A stretch of 64,000 nucleotides of DNA from Diaphorobacter sp. HDW4A (lineage in GTDB: Bacteria; Pseudomonadota; Gammaproteobacteria; Burkholderiales; Burkholderiaceae_C), in assembly GCF_011305995.1 (NCBI RefSeq), contig NZ_CP049910.1, positions 2,418,001 through 2,482,000 on the forward strand. The letters are read 5' to 3'. The position numbers and the translations under genes are program-made. Below are positions 55,114-63,567 of this stretch, piece after piece (positions within the stretch are counted from its first letter, which is position 1; each line of letters begins with the position of its first letter). Under the pieces are notes generated by a model. It saw nothing but the letters and a program-made list of their open reading frames with translations, ran no database searches and was not told where the DNA came from.

Positions 55114-55517
55114 GCCGCCCAGATCAGGGAGAGTTGCGCTTCGAACAGCGCGCGGCCGTCGATGCCTGAGCCCGTCACCTGCAGCTCCACATATTTGCGT
55201 TCACGGCGCACTTCCTTACTCAGACAGCGCACCGCGATGTGCATGGCTTCACCCGGTTGGGGCAGATGACGCATCTGTAGCCGCTGGCGGGCGTGCATGT
55301 TGCCCGGCGGGCGCGGTGTCACCAGGTTCAGGTAGCCGCGCATCATGTTGATCACGGCCATGCTCGCAGCTTCCGCGCCGCTGCCGACCGAGCCGCCAAA
55401 CAGCGATTGCCAGCGCGCGGCCTGCATCGCGTCGTAGACCTCATCGCGCTCGCCCATCAGGGCACCGGGCACGAAGTCGTCGAACAGAATGGGTTTCGTG
55501 GTTTCCGCAGCGCTCAT
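55110..55517 (-). CDS. Hot-dog-fold MaoC-like protein lacking catalytic motif (ChsH2 N-domain-like)
   Basis: 135 residues from an ATG at 55517. FDDFVPGALMGERDEVYD at the N-terminus and PGNMHARQRLQMRHLPQPGEAM followed by the last strand VTGSGIDGRALFEAQLSLIW fit a FAS1-type or MaoC N-terminal hot-dog. The Asp-x-Asn-Pro-x-His signature is absent, so it should act as the structural and substrate-binding half of a heterodimer with the protein at 54670. Its ends overlap both neighbours by 4 nt. Confidence 0.75.
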   Translation of the reverse strand: MSAAETTKPILFDDFVPGALMGERDEVYDAMQAARWQSLFGGSVGSGAEAASMAVINMMRGYLNLVTPRPPGNMHARQRLQMRHLPQPGEAMHIAVRCLSKEVRRERKYVELQVTGSGIDGRALFEAQLSLIWAA

Positions 55518-55951
55518 TTCGATGTCTCCAGAATCGCCTCGACGATCGGCAGCGCCATGCCCTGCACGTCCTTGAAGCCGATGCGCACGCGCGAGCCAAT
55601 TTCGAGCGCGCCCTGCTGCACGGCAGGCAAGGCGTTGGCCATCACGCGAAAGCCCTCGTCCAGATCGACGATGGCGATCACATACGGCACCATGTCCTTG
55701 AACACCGGCAGCGGCGCGCGGTGCACGGTGGTGAAGGTCAGCACCGTGCCTTCGCGGCGCGAGGCGTTCCATTGCAGATCGCTGCTCTGGCACTGGTCGC
55801 ACAGCGAGCGCGGAATGCACTGCACATGGCCGCAATTCGCGCAGCGCTGATAACGCAGTTCGCCTTGCGCGCAGCCGTCCCAATACGCCTTGGTCTGGGC
55901 GTTGGCGCGGGGCAGCGGATAGTTGGTGGTCATGTTCAAACTCATGCTCAT
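55514..55951 (-). CDS. DUF35 zinc-ribbon/OB-fold protein (ChsH2 C-domain-like)
   Basis: 145 residues from an ATG at 55951 with GGGAG upstream. The rubredoxin-like zinc ribbon has CANCGHVQCIPRSLCDQC, giving Cys pairs, followed by an OB-fold (GTVLTFTTVHRAPLPVFKDMVPY). DUF35 proteins bind thiolase-fold partners; in Ltp2-ChsH2 the DUF35 domain docks on the aldolase. Here it lies 1 nt after the thiolase-fold gene, as expected for such a complex. In mycobacteria this domain is fused to the MaoC part of ChsH2; here it is separate. Confidence 0.9.
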   Translation of the reverse strand: MSMSLNMTTNYPLPRANAQTKAYWDGCAQGELRYQRCANCGHVQCIPRSLCDQCQSSDLQWNASRREGTVLTFTTVHRAPLPVFKDMVPYVIAIVDLDEGFRVMANALPAVQQGALEIGSRVRIGFKDVQGMALPIVEAILETSK

Positions 55952-55952
55952 C

Positions 55953-57104
55953 TCAGACTCCCAGCACCAGAGAACAATGGGCCGACAGAATGCCGCCGTC
56001 GCCGTGCACAAAGGCCAGCTTGGCATCGTTCACCTGCCGCGCATCCGCGTTGCCGCGCAGTTGGTGCACTGCCTCGACCGCATGGAACATGCCGCCCGCC
56101 GCGCCCGAATGCGCATACGACATCAGCCCGCCATGCGTGTTGCAGGGCAGCTTGCCGCCAAGGCACAGCTCGCCCGCCGCAGCCGCGATGCCCGCCTCGC
56201 CGCGCTCGAAGAAGCCGATGGATTCGAGTTCCACCGCCAGCGTGATCGTGAACGAGTCGTAGATCTGCGCCACATCGATGTCGCCCGCCTTCACCCCGGC
56301 CCGGGCAAACGCGGTGGCCGACGATGTCTTGCAGCCGAAATCGACCAGACTCGGCGCGGCGATGATGTGTTCGTGCGTGTGGCCCTGGCCCGCCCCGAGA
56401 ATCTCCACCGCTTTGGCCTTGGTGTCACGCGCCGCGTCGCGGCTGCTGATCACCAGCGCTGCGCCACCGTCCGAGATCAAGCAGCAGTCCAGCATGTGCA
56501 GCGGATCAGCGATCATCTTGGAGGCCAGCACATCGGCTACGGTGATCGGCTCGCGCTTTTGCGCCTTGGGATGACGGCCCGCGTGGCGACGATGCTCGAC
56601 CGCAATGGCCGCGAGCTGCTCGGACGTCACGCCGTACTGGTGCATGTAGTGCTTGGCGACCAACCCGTAAGAAGCTGGCACGCTGATGCCGAAAGGCCGC
56701 TCGAACTGCGGATGCCCCACCTCGGACAGCGCGGCGACCGCACCGTCGCGCGACAGACCCGTCAATCGGTTGTCGCCCGTGACCACCAGCACATGCTTGC
56801 ACTGGCCGCTCGCCACCAGTGCGGCGGCGTTCATGATCATGATGCAAGCACTCGCCCCGCCCGCCTGGATCGCCAGACAGGTGCCGGGGTGAATGCCCAG
56901 ATATTCACAGAACACCGACGCCAGCATCAGATGCGGCTCGGTGAACGAGTAGGCGCAGAGCACGCCGTCGATGTCGGAGAGCCGGAGCCCCGCGTCGGCC
57001 ACCGCACCGATGGCGGCCTCGGCATGCAGCGCCATGCAGCTGCTGCCCGGCAGATCGCCGACGGCGGTGTCATACACGCCAGTGATGAATGCGTTCATCG
57101 TCAT
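55953..57104 (-). CDS. Thiolase-fold lipid-transfer-type protein, probable retro-aldolase (Ltp2-like)
   Basis: 383 residues from an ATG at 57104. The thiolase fold is clear (CYLGIHPG-type core, THGGLMSYAHSGAAGGMFHAVEAV near the C-terminus). At the place of the thiolase nucleophile the sequence is AIQAGGASAC, so by eye Gly82 replaces the Cys (the nearest Cys is 87). With a DUF35 partner and hot-dog hydratases next door this matches Ltp2, which cleaves a beta-hydroxyacyl-CoA by retro-aldol reaction instead of thiolysis. A non-catalytic role is possible. Confidence 0.85.
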   Translation of the reverse strand: MTMNAFITGVYDTAVGDLPGSSCMALHAEAAIGAVADAGLRLSDIDGVLCAYSFTEPHLMLASVFCEYLGIHPGTCLAIQAGGASACIMIMNAAALVASGQCKHVLVVTGDNRLTGLSRDGAVAALSEVGHPQFERPFGISVPASYGLVAKHYMHQYGVTSEQLAAIAVEHRRHAGRHPKAQKREPITVADVLASKMIADPLHMLDCCLISDGGAALVISSRDAARDTKAKAVEILGAGQGHTHEHIIAAPSLVDFGCKTSSATAFARAGVKAGDIDVAQIYDSFTITLAVELESIGFFERGEAGIAAAAGELCLGGKLPCNTHGGLMSYAHSGAAGGMFHAVEAVHQLRGNADARQVNDAKLAFVHGDGGILSAHCSLVLGV

Positions 57105-57117
57105 TGCTGCGCCCGCC

Positions 57118-58266
57118 TTATGGCTTGAAGCCCAGATCGCGCGCGATGATGTTGCGCTGGATGTCGCTCGTTCCCTCACCGATCACGTAGACAAACGCGT
57201 CGCGGTGAATGCGGCCGACCGGGTATTCGCGCATGATGCCCGCGCCTCCGTGGATACGGATCGCCTGCTCGCTCACCGCCAGCGCGGTCTCGGTGGCTGT
57301 GAGCTTGACGCGCGCGGCAGTGGCGGCGTCGAGCCGGTCCTGATCGACCATCCACGCGCCGTAGTACACCATCCACTTCGCGGCCTCGATCTGCGCCGAC
57401 ATGTCGGCCAGCTTGTGGGCCACGGCCTGGTAGTCGCCGATGCGCTTGCCCGCGACGATGCGGTCGTCCGCAAACGCCTTGGCCGCATCGAACGCCGCAC
57501 GCGCCATGCCCAGCGCATTGGCGGCCACGCCGACGCGGTTTTCGCTCAGGCATTCGAGCAGCACGGGATAGGTGCCGGTGCGTTCGCCGACCAAGCAGTC
57601 GTCGGGCACGAAGGCGTCTTCTATATGAATGAGCGCTGTCTCGGAGCCTCGGATGCCTTCTTTCTTGAGCTTGTGGATGTCAAAGCCCTTGTGCGGCAGC
57701 TCGACAATGAACAGACTGATCGCATCGGTCTTGAGCTCAGGCGAAGTGCGCGCGGCCACCATCAGAAAGTCGGCAATCGGCGCGTTGGTAATGTAGAGCT
57801 TGCTGCCGCTGAGCCTCCAGCCGCCATCCACCTTCTCGGCCTTGGTCTTCATGGCGCGGATGTTGGAGCCGCCATCGGGCTCGGACAGTGCAAAGCCCGC
57901 GATCTTGTCGCCCGCGAGCGCGGGGCGGAAGAAGCGCTCCTTCTGGCTCTCGGTGCCGATCTTCCAGATGGGCCAGATCGACAGATGCGACTGCGCGGAC
58001 CAGCTGGTCGCGAAGGCCTGGCTCATGTAGCTCAGCTCCTCGCGGACGATGCAGTCGCTCACCTTGTCCATGCCGGTGCCGCCATCGGCCTCGGGATAGC
58101 GCACACCCAGCAGACCCAGCTCACCCCAGCGCTTGAACACATGCTTGGGAAAGGATTCATTTTCTTCTGCCGCCTCGACCAGCGGAGCCAACTCCTCGCG
58201 GCACAGTCGGCGCACGGTGTCGCGAACCGCTTCGTGTTCGGGCGAAAAACCAAAGTTCAGGGACAT
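57118..58266 (-). CDS. Acyl-CoA dehydrogenase (first gene of the 21-gene operon)
   Basis: 382 residues. [21 protein letters not shown] and [19 protein letters not shown] form the flavin/substrate region; the C-terminus has [20 protein letters not shown] and [17 protein letters not shown], with the catalytic Glu before Gly-Thr. All features of an active glutaryl/isovaleryl-type dehydrogenase are present. It is the promoter-proximal gene and lies 13 nt before the aldolase gene, so it probably forms the enoyl-CoA used by the hydratase-aldolase module. Confidence 0.92.
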   Translation of the reverse strand: MSLNFGFSPEHEAVRDTVRRLCREELAPLVEAAEENESFPKHVFKRWGELGLLGVRYPEADGGTGMDKVSDCIVREELSYMSQAFATSWSAQSHLSIWPIWKIGTESQKERFFRPALAGDKIAGFALSEPDGGSNIRAMKTKAEKVDGGWRLSGSKLYITNAPIADFLMVAARTSPELKTDAISLFIVELPHKGFDIHKLKKEGIRGSETALIHIEDAFVPDDCLVGERTGTYPVLLECLSENRVGVAANALGMARAAFDAAKAFADDRIVAGKRIGDYQAVAHKLADMSAQIEAAKWMVYYGAWMVDQDRLDAATAARVKLTATETALAVSEQAIRIHGGAGIMREYPVGRIHRDAFVYVIGEGTSDIQRNIIARDLGFKP

Positions 58267-58330
58267 GATGGAATCTCTAAAAAAGTTTTCTTGGTAGAGA
58301 ATTTATTCCAAAAGAAAACCACAAATAAAT

Positions 58331-58342
58331 AGGGTAAACCCT
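58331..58342. promoter_or_regulatory. Palindrome in the divergent control region of the 21-gene operon
   Basis: AGGGTAAACCCT, followed by TGTTTTT, lies in the AT-rich 150-nt space 58267-58416, 65 nt from the dehydrogenase start and 75 nt from the synthetase start. On the minus strand it falls between TTGTTT and TATTTA, plausible -35 and -10 boxes. It is a candidate operator for the IclR protein encoded at 60633. A similar palindrome occurs at 10328-10339. Confidence 0.45.
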
Positions 58343-58416
58343 GTTTTTACAAACAATACATCGGATTTCTAATTCATAAAAGGAAAAACATTTCTTCATT
58401 ACGAACGGATTGCATC

Positions 58417-60543
58417 GTGAGCTCCAACACTTCCAACCCAGTAACCTCCTCTGTGAAAACCGGCACGCACCGTCTTGATGCCCTGCTCAATGCCCGCAGC
58501 GTGGCGGTCGTGGGGGCGAGCGCCGATCCCGGCAAGATCACTGGTCGCCCCATCGCCTATATGCGCGCCCGTGGCTACACGGGCGCGATCTACCCGGTGA
58601 ACCCGGGCCGTACCGAAGTGCAGGGCCTGCCCTGCTACGCCAGCATCGCGGCCATCGGCAAGCCGGTGGATCTGGCCATCATCGGCACCGCTGCCGCCAA
58701 CGTGGAGCCTGCCGTGCGCGAAGGTATCGCGGCGGGCGTGAAGGCATTCGTGATCTTTTCGTCGGGCTTTGCGGAACTCAATGAGGCCGGTCGCGCGCTG
58801 CAGCTCCGACTCACCCAGTTGGCGCAGGAGCACGGCGTGGCCATCGTCGGCCCGAACTGCCTTGGCGTCGCCAACAGCCGCTCGGGCCTGATCGCCACTT
58901 TCACCACAGCGCTGGAGACCCATGCGCTGCGCCAGGGCCGCTTCTCGTTCGTGAGCCAGAGTGGCGCGCTCGGCGCGTACTGGATGGACATCGTTCTGGC
59001 GAGCGGCATCGGCTTCAGCCACTGGATCACCACCGGCAATGAGTGCGATGTGGACGCGGCCGAGGCCATCGACTTTCTGGTCGACGATCCGCACACCGAA
59101 GTCATCGGCCTCTACATCGAGGACATCCGCCGCACCGCCGCCTTCCGCAACGCGCTGGACCGCGCCGCGCGTGCGGGCAAGCCGGTGGTGGCGATCAAGG
59201 CCGGAAGCTCCAGCGCCGGTGCAGCAGCAGCAGCGTCCCACACCGGCGCGCTCGCGGGCGACGATGCGCTGTATGACGCCTGCCTCGCCCAGCACGGCGC
59301 GCTGCGCGTGGCCAGCCTCACCGAGATGATGGACGTCGCACGCCTGCTGCTGCACAAGGCCACGCCGCTCGGCCCCAAGCTCGCGGTGATGACGGTCTCG
59401 GGCGGTGCGGGCGTGCTCATCGCCGACGCCTGTGAACCTCGCGGGCTGGTGCTACCGCCGCTGAAAACCGATGTGGCGCAATCCCTCGTTCCGGTGCTGC
59501 CAAGCTTTGTGCACCCCGCCAATCCGCTGGACATCACGGGCAACGTGCTCAACGACACCCCCATGATCGGCCGCGCCATGCAGTGTCTGGCGGCCGACAA
59601 GGACACCCACGGCATCGTGCTCTTCATCGGCATGATGCACAGCATTGCCGACGCATTTGTCGAAGCATTGTCCGAGGCCCGCAAGCAGGTGCACTGCCCC
59701 ATCATCGTGATCTGGGTGGGCGCGCTCGAGTCCAGCATCCAGGCGCTCGAAGCCGTGGGCATTCCGGTGTTCCTCGACATCCCGCAGGCCACGAGCGCCA
59801 TGTCGCGCTGCCTGCAGACCGCCATCACACGCACCGCCATCGCACGCCATCCTGAAGCCGCGCCGCTCGCATCCATCCACGACGATGGCCAGAACGCCGC
59901 CACGCTTTCCGAATGGGATGGCAAGCAACTGCTCGCCGCGCAATCGGCCATCGCCATGCCCTTGGGGGTGCTACTGAAAGAAAGCGACGCCGTGCCCGGC
60001 GGCCTGGCCTACCCCGTCGTCGCCAAGCTGCAATCGGCCGAGCTGCTGCACAAGAGCGATGCGGGCGGCGTGATACTGCGCATAGCGGACAAAGCCGCGC
60101 TACAGGCCGCGACGCAGCGCCTGCTCGCGCTTGGCAAAGAACTTGGGCTGTCGGTGCAGGGTGTACTCGCCGAGCAGATGCTGCCGTTCGATCATGAACT
60201 GCTTCTCGGCCTGCGCCGAGACGCGCGCTTCGGCCCGGTGCTGACGATCGCGCGCGGCGGCGTGGAGGCCGAGCTCGACCCGGACGTGGTCAACTTGCTG
60301 CTGCCCGTGACGGCCGAAGACATCCAGCAGGCGCTGGGCCGACTGCGCTGCGCCAAGCTGCTGCGCGGCTTTCGCGGCAAGCCAGGAGCCGACATGGATG
60401 CGCTCGCGTCGCACATTCACCAGCTCTGCGAATGGTTCAAAGGACAGCATCTGCGCGAGGTCGAGATCAATCCGCTCGCGATTCGCGGCAGCGAAGTCTT
60501 TGCGCTCGACGCGCTGATCACGCCGATGAAAGGCCCCGTCTGA
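58417..60543 (+). CDS. Fused NDP-forming acyl-CoA synthetase
   Basis: 708 residues if started at GTG 58417; another GTG at 58453 is possible. Order of parts: CoA-binding Rossmann domain (SVAVVGASADPGKITGRP), succinyl-CoA synthetase-like domain (GPNCLGVANSRSG, SQSGALGAYW), the phosphorylated His in ASHTGALAGDDA, and a C-terminal ATP-grasp domain (VVAKLQSAELLHKSDAGGV). It forms or uses an acyl-CoA with ADP or GDP, reversibly, so it could conserve energy from a CoA ester or activate a product acid. It is divergent from the 21-gene operon and followed by an IclR gene. Confidence 0.92.
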   Translation: MSSNTSNPVTSSVKTGTHRLDALLNARSVAVVGASADPGKITGRPIAYMRARGYTGAIYPVNPGRTEVQGLPCYASIAAIGKPVDLAIIGTAAANVEPAVREGIAAGVKAFVIFSSGFAELNEAGRALQLRLTQLAQEHGVAIVGPNCLGVANSRSGLIATFTTALETHALRQGRFSFVSQSGALGAYWMDIVLASGIGFSHWITTGNECDVDAAEAIDFLVDDPHTEVIGLYIEDIRRTAAFRNALDRAARAGKPVVAIKAGSSSAGAAAAASHTGALAGDDALYDACLAQHGALRVASLTEMMDVARLLLHKATPLGPKLAVMTVSGGAGVLIADACEPRGLVLPPLKTDVAQSLVPVLPSFVHPANPLDITGNVLNDTPMIGRAMQCLAADKDTHGIVLFIGMMHSIADAFVEALSEARKQVHCPIIVIWVGALESSIQALEAVGIPVFLDIPQATSAMSRCLQTAITRTAIARHPEAAPLASIHDDGQNAATLSEWDGKQLLAAQSAIAMPLGVLLKESDAVPGGLAYPVVAKLQSAELLHKSDAGGVILRIADKAALQAATQRLLALGKELGLSVQGVLAEQMLPFDHELLLGLRRDARFGPVLTIARGGVEAELDPDVVNLLLPVTAEDIQQALGRLRCAKLLRGFRGKPGADMDALASHIHQLCEWFKGQHLREVEINPLAIRGSEVFALDALITPMKGPV

Positions 60544-60632
60544 TGCCGACTCACGCGTTGCTAGAATTTGCGGCAAACGAAGAACGCGGCTCCGCGCCGG
60601 TCTTCGCCCCCACACATTCGTTCGAGCTCCAC

Positions 60633-61460
60633 ATGACAGACACATCCCCTCCCGAAAAACTGGTGGGTGCACTCAGCTCAGGACTCAAGGTCCTGCGCTA
60701 CCTCGCAAGCGCGCAGACTCCGCACGGCGTCTCGCGCATCGCCAAGGATCTGGAGCTCAACGCCAGCACCTGCTTCAACCTGCTCAAGACGCTGGTGCAC
60801 GAACGCCTCGTGACTTTCGACGAAGGCACCAAGACCTACAGCATCGGCCTCGGCCTCGTTGAGCTGGCCAAGGGCTCGCTCGAAAAAGCCACCTACGCGC
60901 GCCTCATGCGTCCGCATCTGCAGGAGCTGGCCTCGCGCCACAACCTCACGCTCACGCTGTGGCAACGCATCCGCGACGAGCGCGTGGTGCTGGTCGATCT
61001 GGCCGAAAGCACGTCCACCATGCGCATCCATATGAGCATCGGCCAGCGTTTGCCGATGTACATCGCCGCCCTTGGCCGCTGCATGGCCGCGCACTCGGGC
61101 CTCTCCGTACTGGAGCTGCGCCGCAAGCTGAGCGAGCTGCGCTGGGAAGACGGTCCGAGCTTCGAGGCCTACATGCGTGATGTAGAACATGTGCGCGCCC
61201 ATGGCTATGCGGTGGACAAAGGCAACTTCGTCAAAGGCGTGCTGACCGTGTCATCCCCGATTCTTGACACCCAGAAGCGCCCCGTGATGGCAGTGAGCGC
61301 GGTGGGCTTTTCGACGCAGTTCTCGGATGCATCGCTGCAGGCACTCTCCGAAGACCTGCGCGAGCGCTGTCTCGAGGCGACGCGGGCGCTGTCGGGCGGC
61401 ACGGTGACGGAGCTGTGGACCGACAAGGCCTTACCGCTTCAAGCCAATTCCGGAGCCTGA
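60633..61460 (+). CDS. IclR-family transcriptional regulator
   Basis: 275 residues from an ATG at 60633; an ATG at 60543 that overlaps the preceding stop would add 30 residues. The winged helix is SGLKVLRYLASAQTPHGVSRIAKDLELNASTCFNLLKTLVHERLV, and the C-terminal effector domain has LPMYIAALGRCMAA and VDKGNFVKGVLTVSSPI. It probably controls the synthetase gene and the divergent 21-gene operon by sensing a pathway acid (inference from position). IclR proteins can activate or repress. Confidence 0.92.
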   Translation: MTDTSPPEKLVGALSSGLKVLRYLASAQTPHGVSRIAKDLELNASTCFNLLKTLVHERLVTFDEGTKTYSIGLGLVELAKGSLEKATYARLMRPHLQELASRHNLTLTLWQRIRDERVVLVDLAESTSTMRIHMSIGQRLPMYIAALGRCMAAHSGLSVLELRRKLSELRWEDGPSFEAYMRDVEHVRAHGYAVDKGNFVKGVLTVSSPILDTQKRPVMAVSAVGFSTQFSDASLQALSEDLRERCLEATRALSGGTVTELWTDKALPLQANSGA

Positions 61461-61578
61461 TGTCGACCATTGCCTTCCAACTGACACGTCTGCTTACCCG
61501 AGCCTGTCACGACTCCTTCAAAATCAATCGACACCATCAGGATGGTCGCCATTTTCAATGCATTGAGAAGGAAGCCAC

Positions 61579-62133
61579 ATGATTCGCAACGCCCATGACG
61601 CTCTCGCTGCAATGGCCTCAGCGCTGACTATCACATTGGCCGCGCTGACACCCCTGTCATCCGCCAATGCCGCCCAAACCTGCTCCAGCAGCATCAAGGA
61701 CAGCTCGGTCAAAGGTGACATTTCAGTGCAAGGCACCTGCAGCATTCAGGGCAGCCGCATCGAGGGCAATGTGACCATCCAGCCAGGATCGACGCTGATC
61801 ATCACGCACAACACCCTCTTGGGATCGCTTAGCGGCGACAAGGTCAAGATGCTGGACGCACAGGGCAGCAATCTGGGCAAGGGCATTCTCATCACCAATG
61901 GCGTAGACAACGTGAAGCTCACCGACACGAGCGTGTCGGGCGCAGCGATCATGTTGTCCGGCGCCAAGACTGTCGAACTATCCGGATCGAACGTTGGTGA
62001 CTCGATGACGCTCAAGGACAATTCGCGCGTTCTGAAAATCACCGACTCCACCGTCCGCAACGGCCTGAGCTGCAACCGGGGCATCGCCTTCCAGTCCATT
62101 GGCAGCAATGTGACCGGGCAGGTCAATTGCTGA
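61579..62133 (+). CDS. Secreted repeat protein, probable beta-solenoid
   Basis: 184 residues from an ATG with GAAGGAAG upstream. A signal peptide ends near SANA (about 31). The mature part repeats a roughly 20-residue pattern of Gly, Ser, Asn and branched residues (SSVKGDISVQGTCSIQGSRI, then GNVTIQPGSTLIIT, then DNVKLTDTSVSG, KTVELSGSNVGD), which suggests a small right-handed beta-helix. Four Cys could form disulfides. I do not recognise a named family. It stands alone. Confidence 0.7.
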   Translation: MIRNAHDALAAMASALTITLAALTPLSSANAAQTCSSSIKDSSVKGDISVQGTCSIQGSRIEGNVTIQPGSTLIITHNTLLGSLSGDKVKMLDAQGSNLGKGILITNGVDNVKLTDTSVSGAAIMLSGAKTVELSGSNVGDSMTLKDNSRVLKITDSTVRNGLSCNRGIAFQSIGSNVTGQVNC

Positions 62134-62143
62134 CGTTTGCTCC

Positions 62144-62725
62144 ATGAGCCCCTCGCGCATGCTGATCTTTGCGCAGCCCACGGGGGCGGCTTTGGAGCGC
62201 CTTTTCGGCGCGGTGACCGAGCTTGAATTGGAAACACGCCTCGCCGGCAGGATGTTTCCAGCCCGCAATTGGCATCAGACCTTGTGTGGCCCCTATGACG
62301 CAAGCGAGGAGGTGATGAACGCGTTGTTTAAAGCTGGCGATGCGCTGGAGCAAGCGCAACTCCCTGCATTCACCTTGTCTCTCAACCGCCTTCGCGCCGA
62401 AGAAGGAGACCGCATCCATTGGTCGTTCTTCGCTCGCGGTCGCCCACATGCGTTTGATGATGTGCTCGCGATCTTGAAGGATCAGGTCACCAGACGAGGT
62501 CTCGCCCCCGACAGTGGGCATCGCCCGCACATCACCATCAGCTACAACGCCCGCGAAGGCTTGCCGCCGCTGGACATCGCTCCCATTGACTGGGTGATCC
62601 ATGAATTCGCACTTGCCGAGCGCTCCGGCACGGGAAACGAATGGTCTTACAAGATCATCAAACGCTGGAAACTCGTCCTCATGCCGCGCAACAGCGGCTG
62701 GCAGCAAGGGTCGCTATTCAGTTGA
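62144..62725 (+). CDS. 2H-family RNA 2',3'-cyclic phosphodiesterase (ThpR/LigT-like)
   Basis: 193 residues. The two His-x-Thr motifs are His44-Gln-Thr46 (NWHQTLCG) and His129-Ile-Thr131 (HRPHITISY), and a hydrophobic N-terminal strand MLIFAQPTG precedes them, as in ThpR. These enzymes open 2',3'-cyclic phosphates and may ligate tRNA halves in vitro. It follows the secreted protein gene by 10 nt. Confidence 0.88.
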   Translation: MSPSRMLIFAQPTGAALERLFGAVTELELETRLAGRMFPARNWHQTLCGPYDASEEVMNALFKAGDALEQAQLPAFTLSLNRLRAEEGDRIHWSFFARGRPHAFDDVLAILKDQVTRRGLAPDSGHRPHITISYNAREGLPPLDIAPIDWVIHEFALAERSGTGNEWSYKIIKRWKLVLMPRNSGWQQGSLFS

Positions 62726-62744
62726 AGCCTGCAGACGGATCAGC

Positions 62745-62828
62745 TCACCCCATAGCGCCGTAGCGCCAAGTGAAATAGCACGCGGCAACGATGCCGATGA
62801 TCGCGAGAAGAGTCATGATGCGGGGCAT
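62745..62828 (-). CDS. Possible 27-residue single-span membrane peptide
   Basis: An ATG at 62828 on the minus strand, with AGGACG 8 nt upstream, opens 27 codons ending in TGA at 62745. The peptide starts MPRIM and has one hydrophobic span (TLLAIIGIVAACYF) followed by TWRYGAMG, a basic/aromatic end. The frame is too short to be certain, but the ribosome site, the clean membrane span and the otherwise empty 324-nt gap (62726-63049) favour a real small gene. Function unknown. Confidence 0.45.
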   Translation of the reverse strand: MPRIMTLLAIIGIVAACYFTWRYGAMG

Positions 62829-63049
62829 GGCGTGCGTCCTGATGGATTGAAAAAAGCGCGGCTCACGGCCCCATGCTACCAGCCAAGCATCTCTCACAAT
62901 GACTCACCATACATGGTAAGTACACCCGTGTACTCCACGGCCTACACGCCCGCAGCACCAAAGGTTACAGCCGCACTTCCTGAAAGAGGCGAGACTGCTT
63001 TTTTGTCACGCTTTCATCGGCAAAAAGCTTTCCAGCAAAGGAATCATCC

Positions 63050-63463
63050 ATGACCAAAATTCTTCTGTCCGCACTGCTCGCCTCATCCTTTCTCGTGGCC
63101 TGCTCATCCACATCGACCAGCAATGCTCCGCCTCCACCGCAGTCGGCATCGCCTTCGCCAGCAACGGTTCTCAACGGCGTGCTTGTCGGCCCCAACCAGA
63201 TGACGCTGTATGTGTTCGACAAGGATGTGGTGGGTTCGGGCAAAAGTGTCTGCAACGGCACATGCGCCACCAACTGGCCGCCGCTGGCTGCGCCTGGCGG
63301 TGCCAAGCCCATCGCCGATTGGAGCCCCGTCACCCGTGACGATGGCACCAAGCAGTGGGCCTACAAGGGCCGTCCACTCTACACTTGGGCCAAGGACACC
63401 AAGCCCGGTGACGCTACCGGCGACGGTATGCTCAACAACGCTTGGCACACGGCAAAACCTTGA
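63050..63463 (+). CDS. Small lipoprotein with secreted-repeat (COG4315-type) domain
   Basis: 137 residues, AAAGGA upstream. Lipobox LVAC with Cys18, then a Pro/Ser linker and one repeat of the COG4315 type: TLYVFDKDVVGSGKSVCNGTCATNWPPL, with the paired Cys, and a second Tyr-x4-Asp-like stretch RPLYTWAKDTKPGDATGDG. Family function is unknown; members are surface or periplasmic. It is convergent with the sigma-54 regulator. Confidence 0.85.
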   Translation: MTKILLSALLASSFLVACSSTSTSNAPPPPQSASPSPATVLNGVLVGPNQMTLYVFDKDVVGSGKSVCNGTCATNWPPLAAPGGAKPIADWSPVTRDDGTKQWAYKGRPLYTWAKDTKPGDATGDGMLNNAWHTAKP

Positions 63464-63479
63464 ACACGCTTTGAGACTC

Positions 63480-63510
63480 AGCGAACGCAGCCAGCTTGGC
63501 TACGTTCGCT
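63480..63510. terminator. Hairpin between convergent genes
   Basis: AGCGAACG-c-AGCC pairs with GGCT-a-CGTTCGCT around a 5-base loop (12 paired bases with one internal mismatch), 16 nt after the lipoprotein stop and 57 nt from the stop of the convergent regulator. It may terminate either transcript; there is no T-run. Confidence 0.5.
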
Positions 63511-63567
63511 TGGAGTGCAACCGCTTCATAGGCCCCGACCAGATTCGGCCAGAGTCACATTGTTCAA

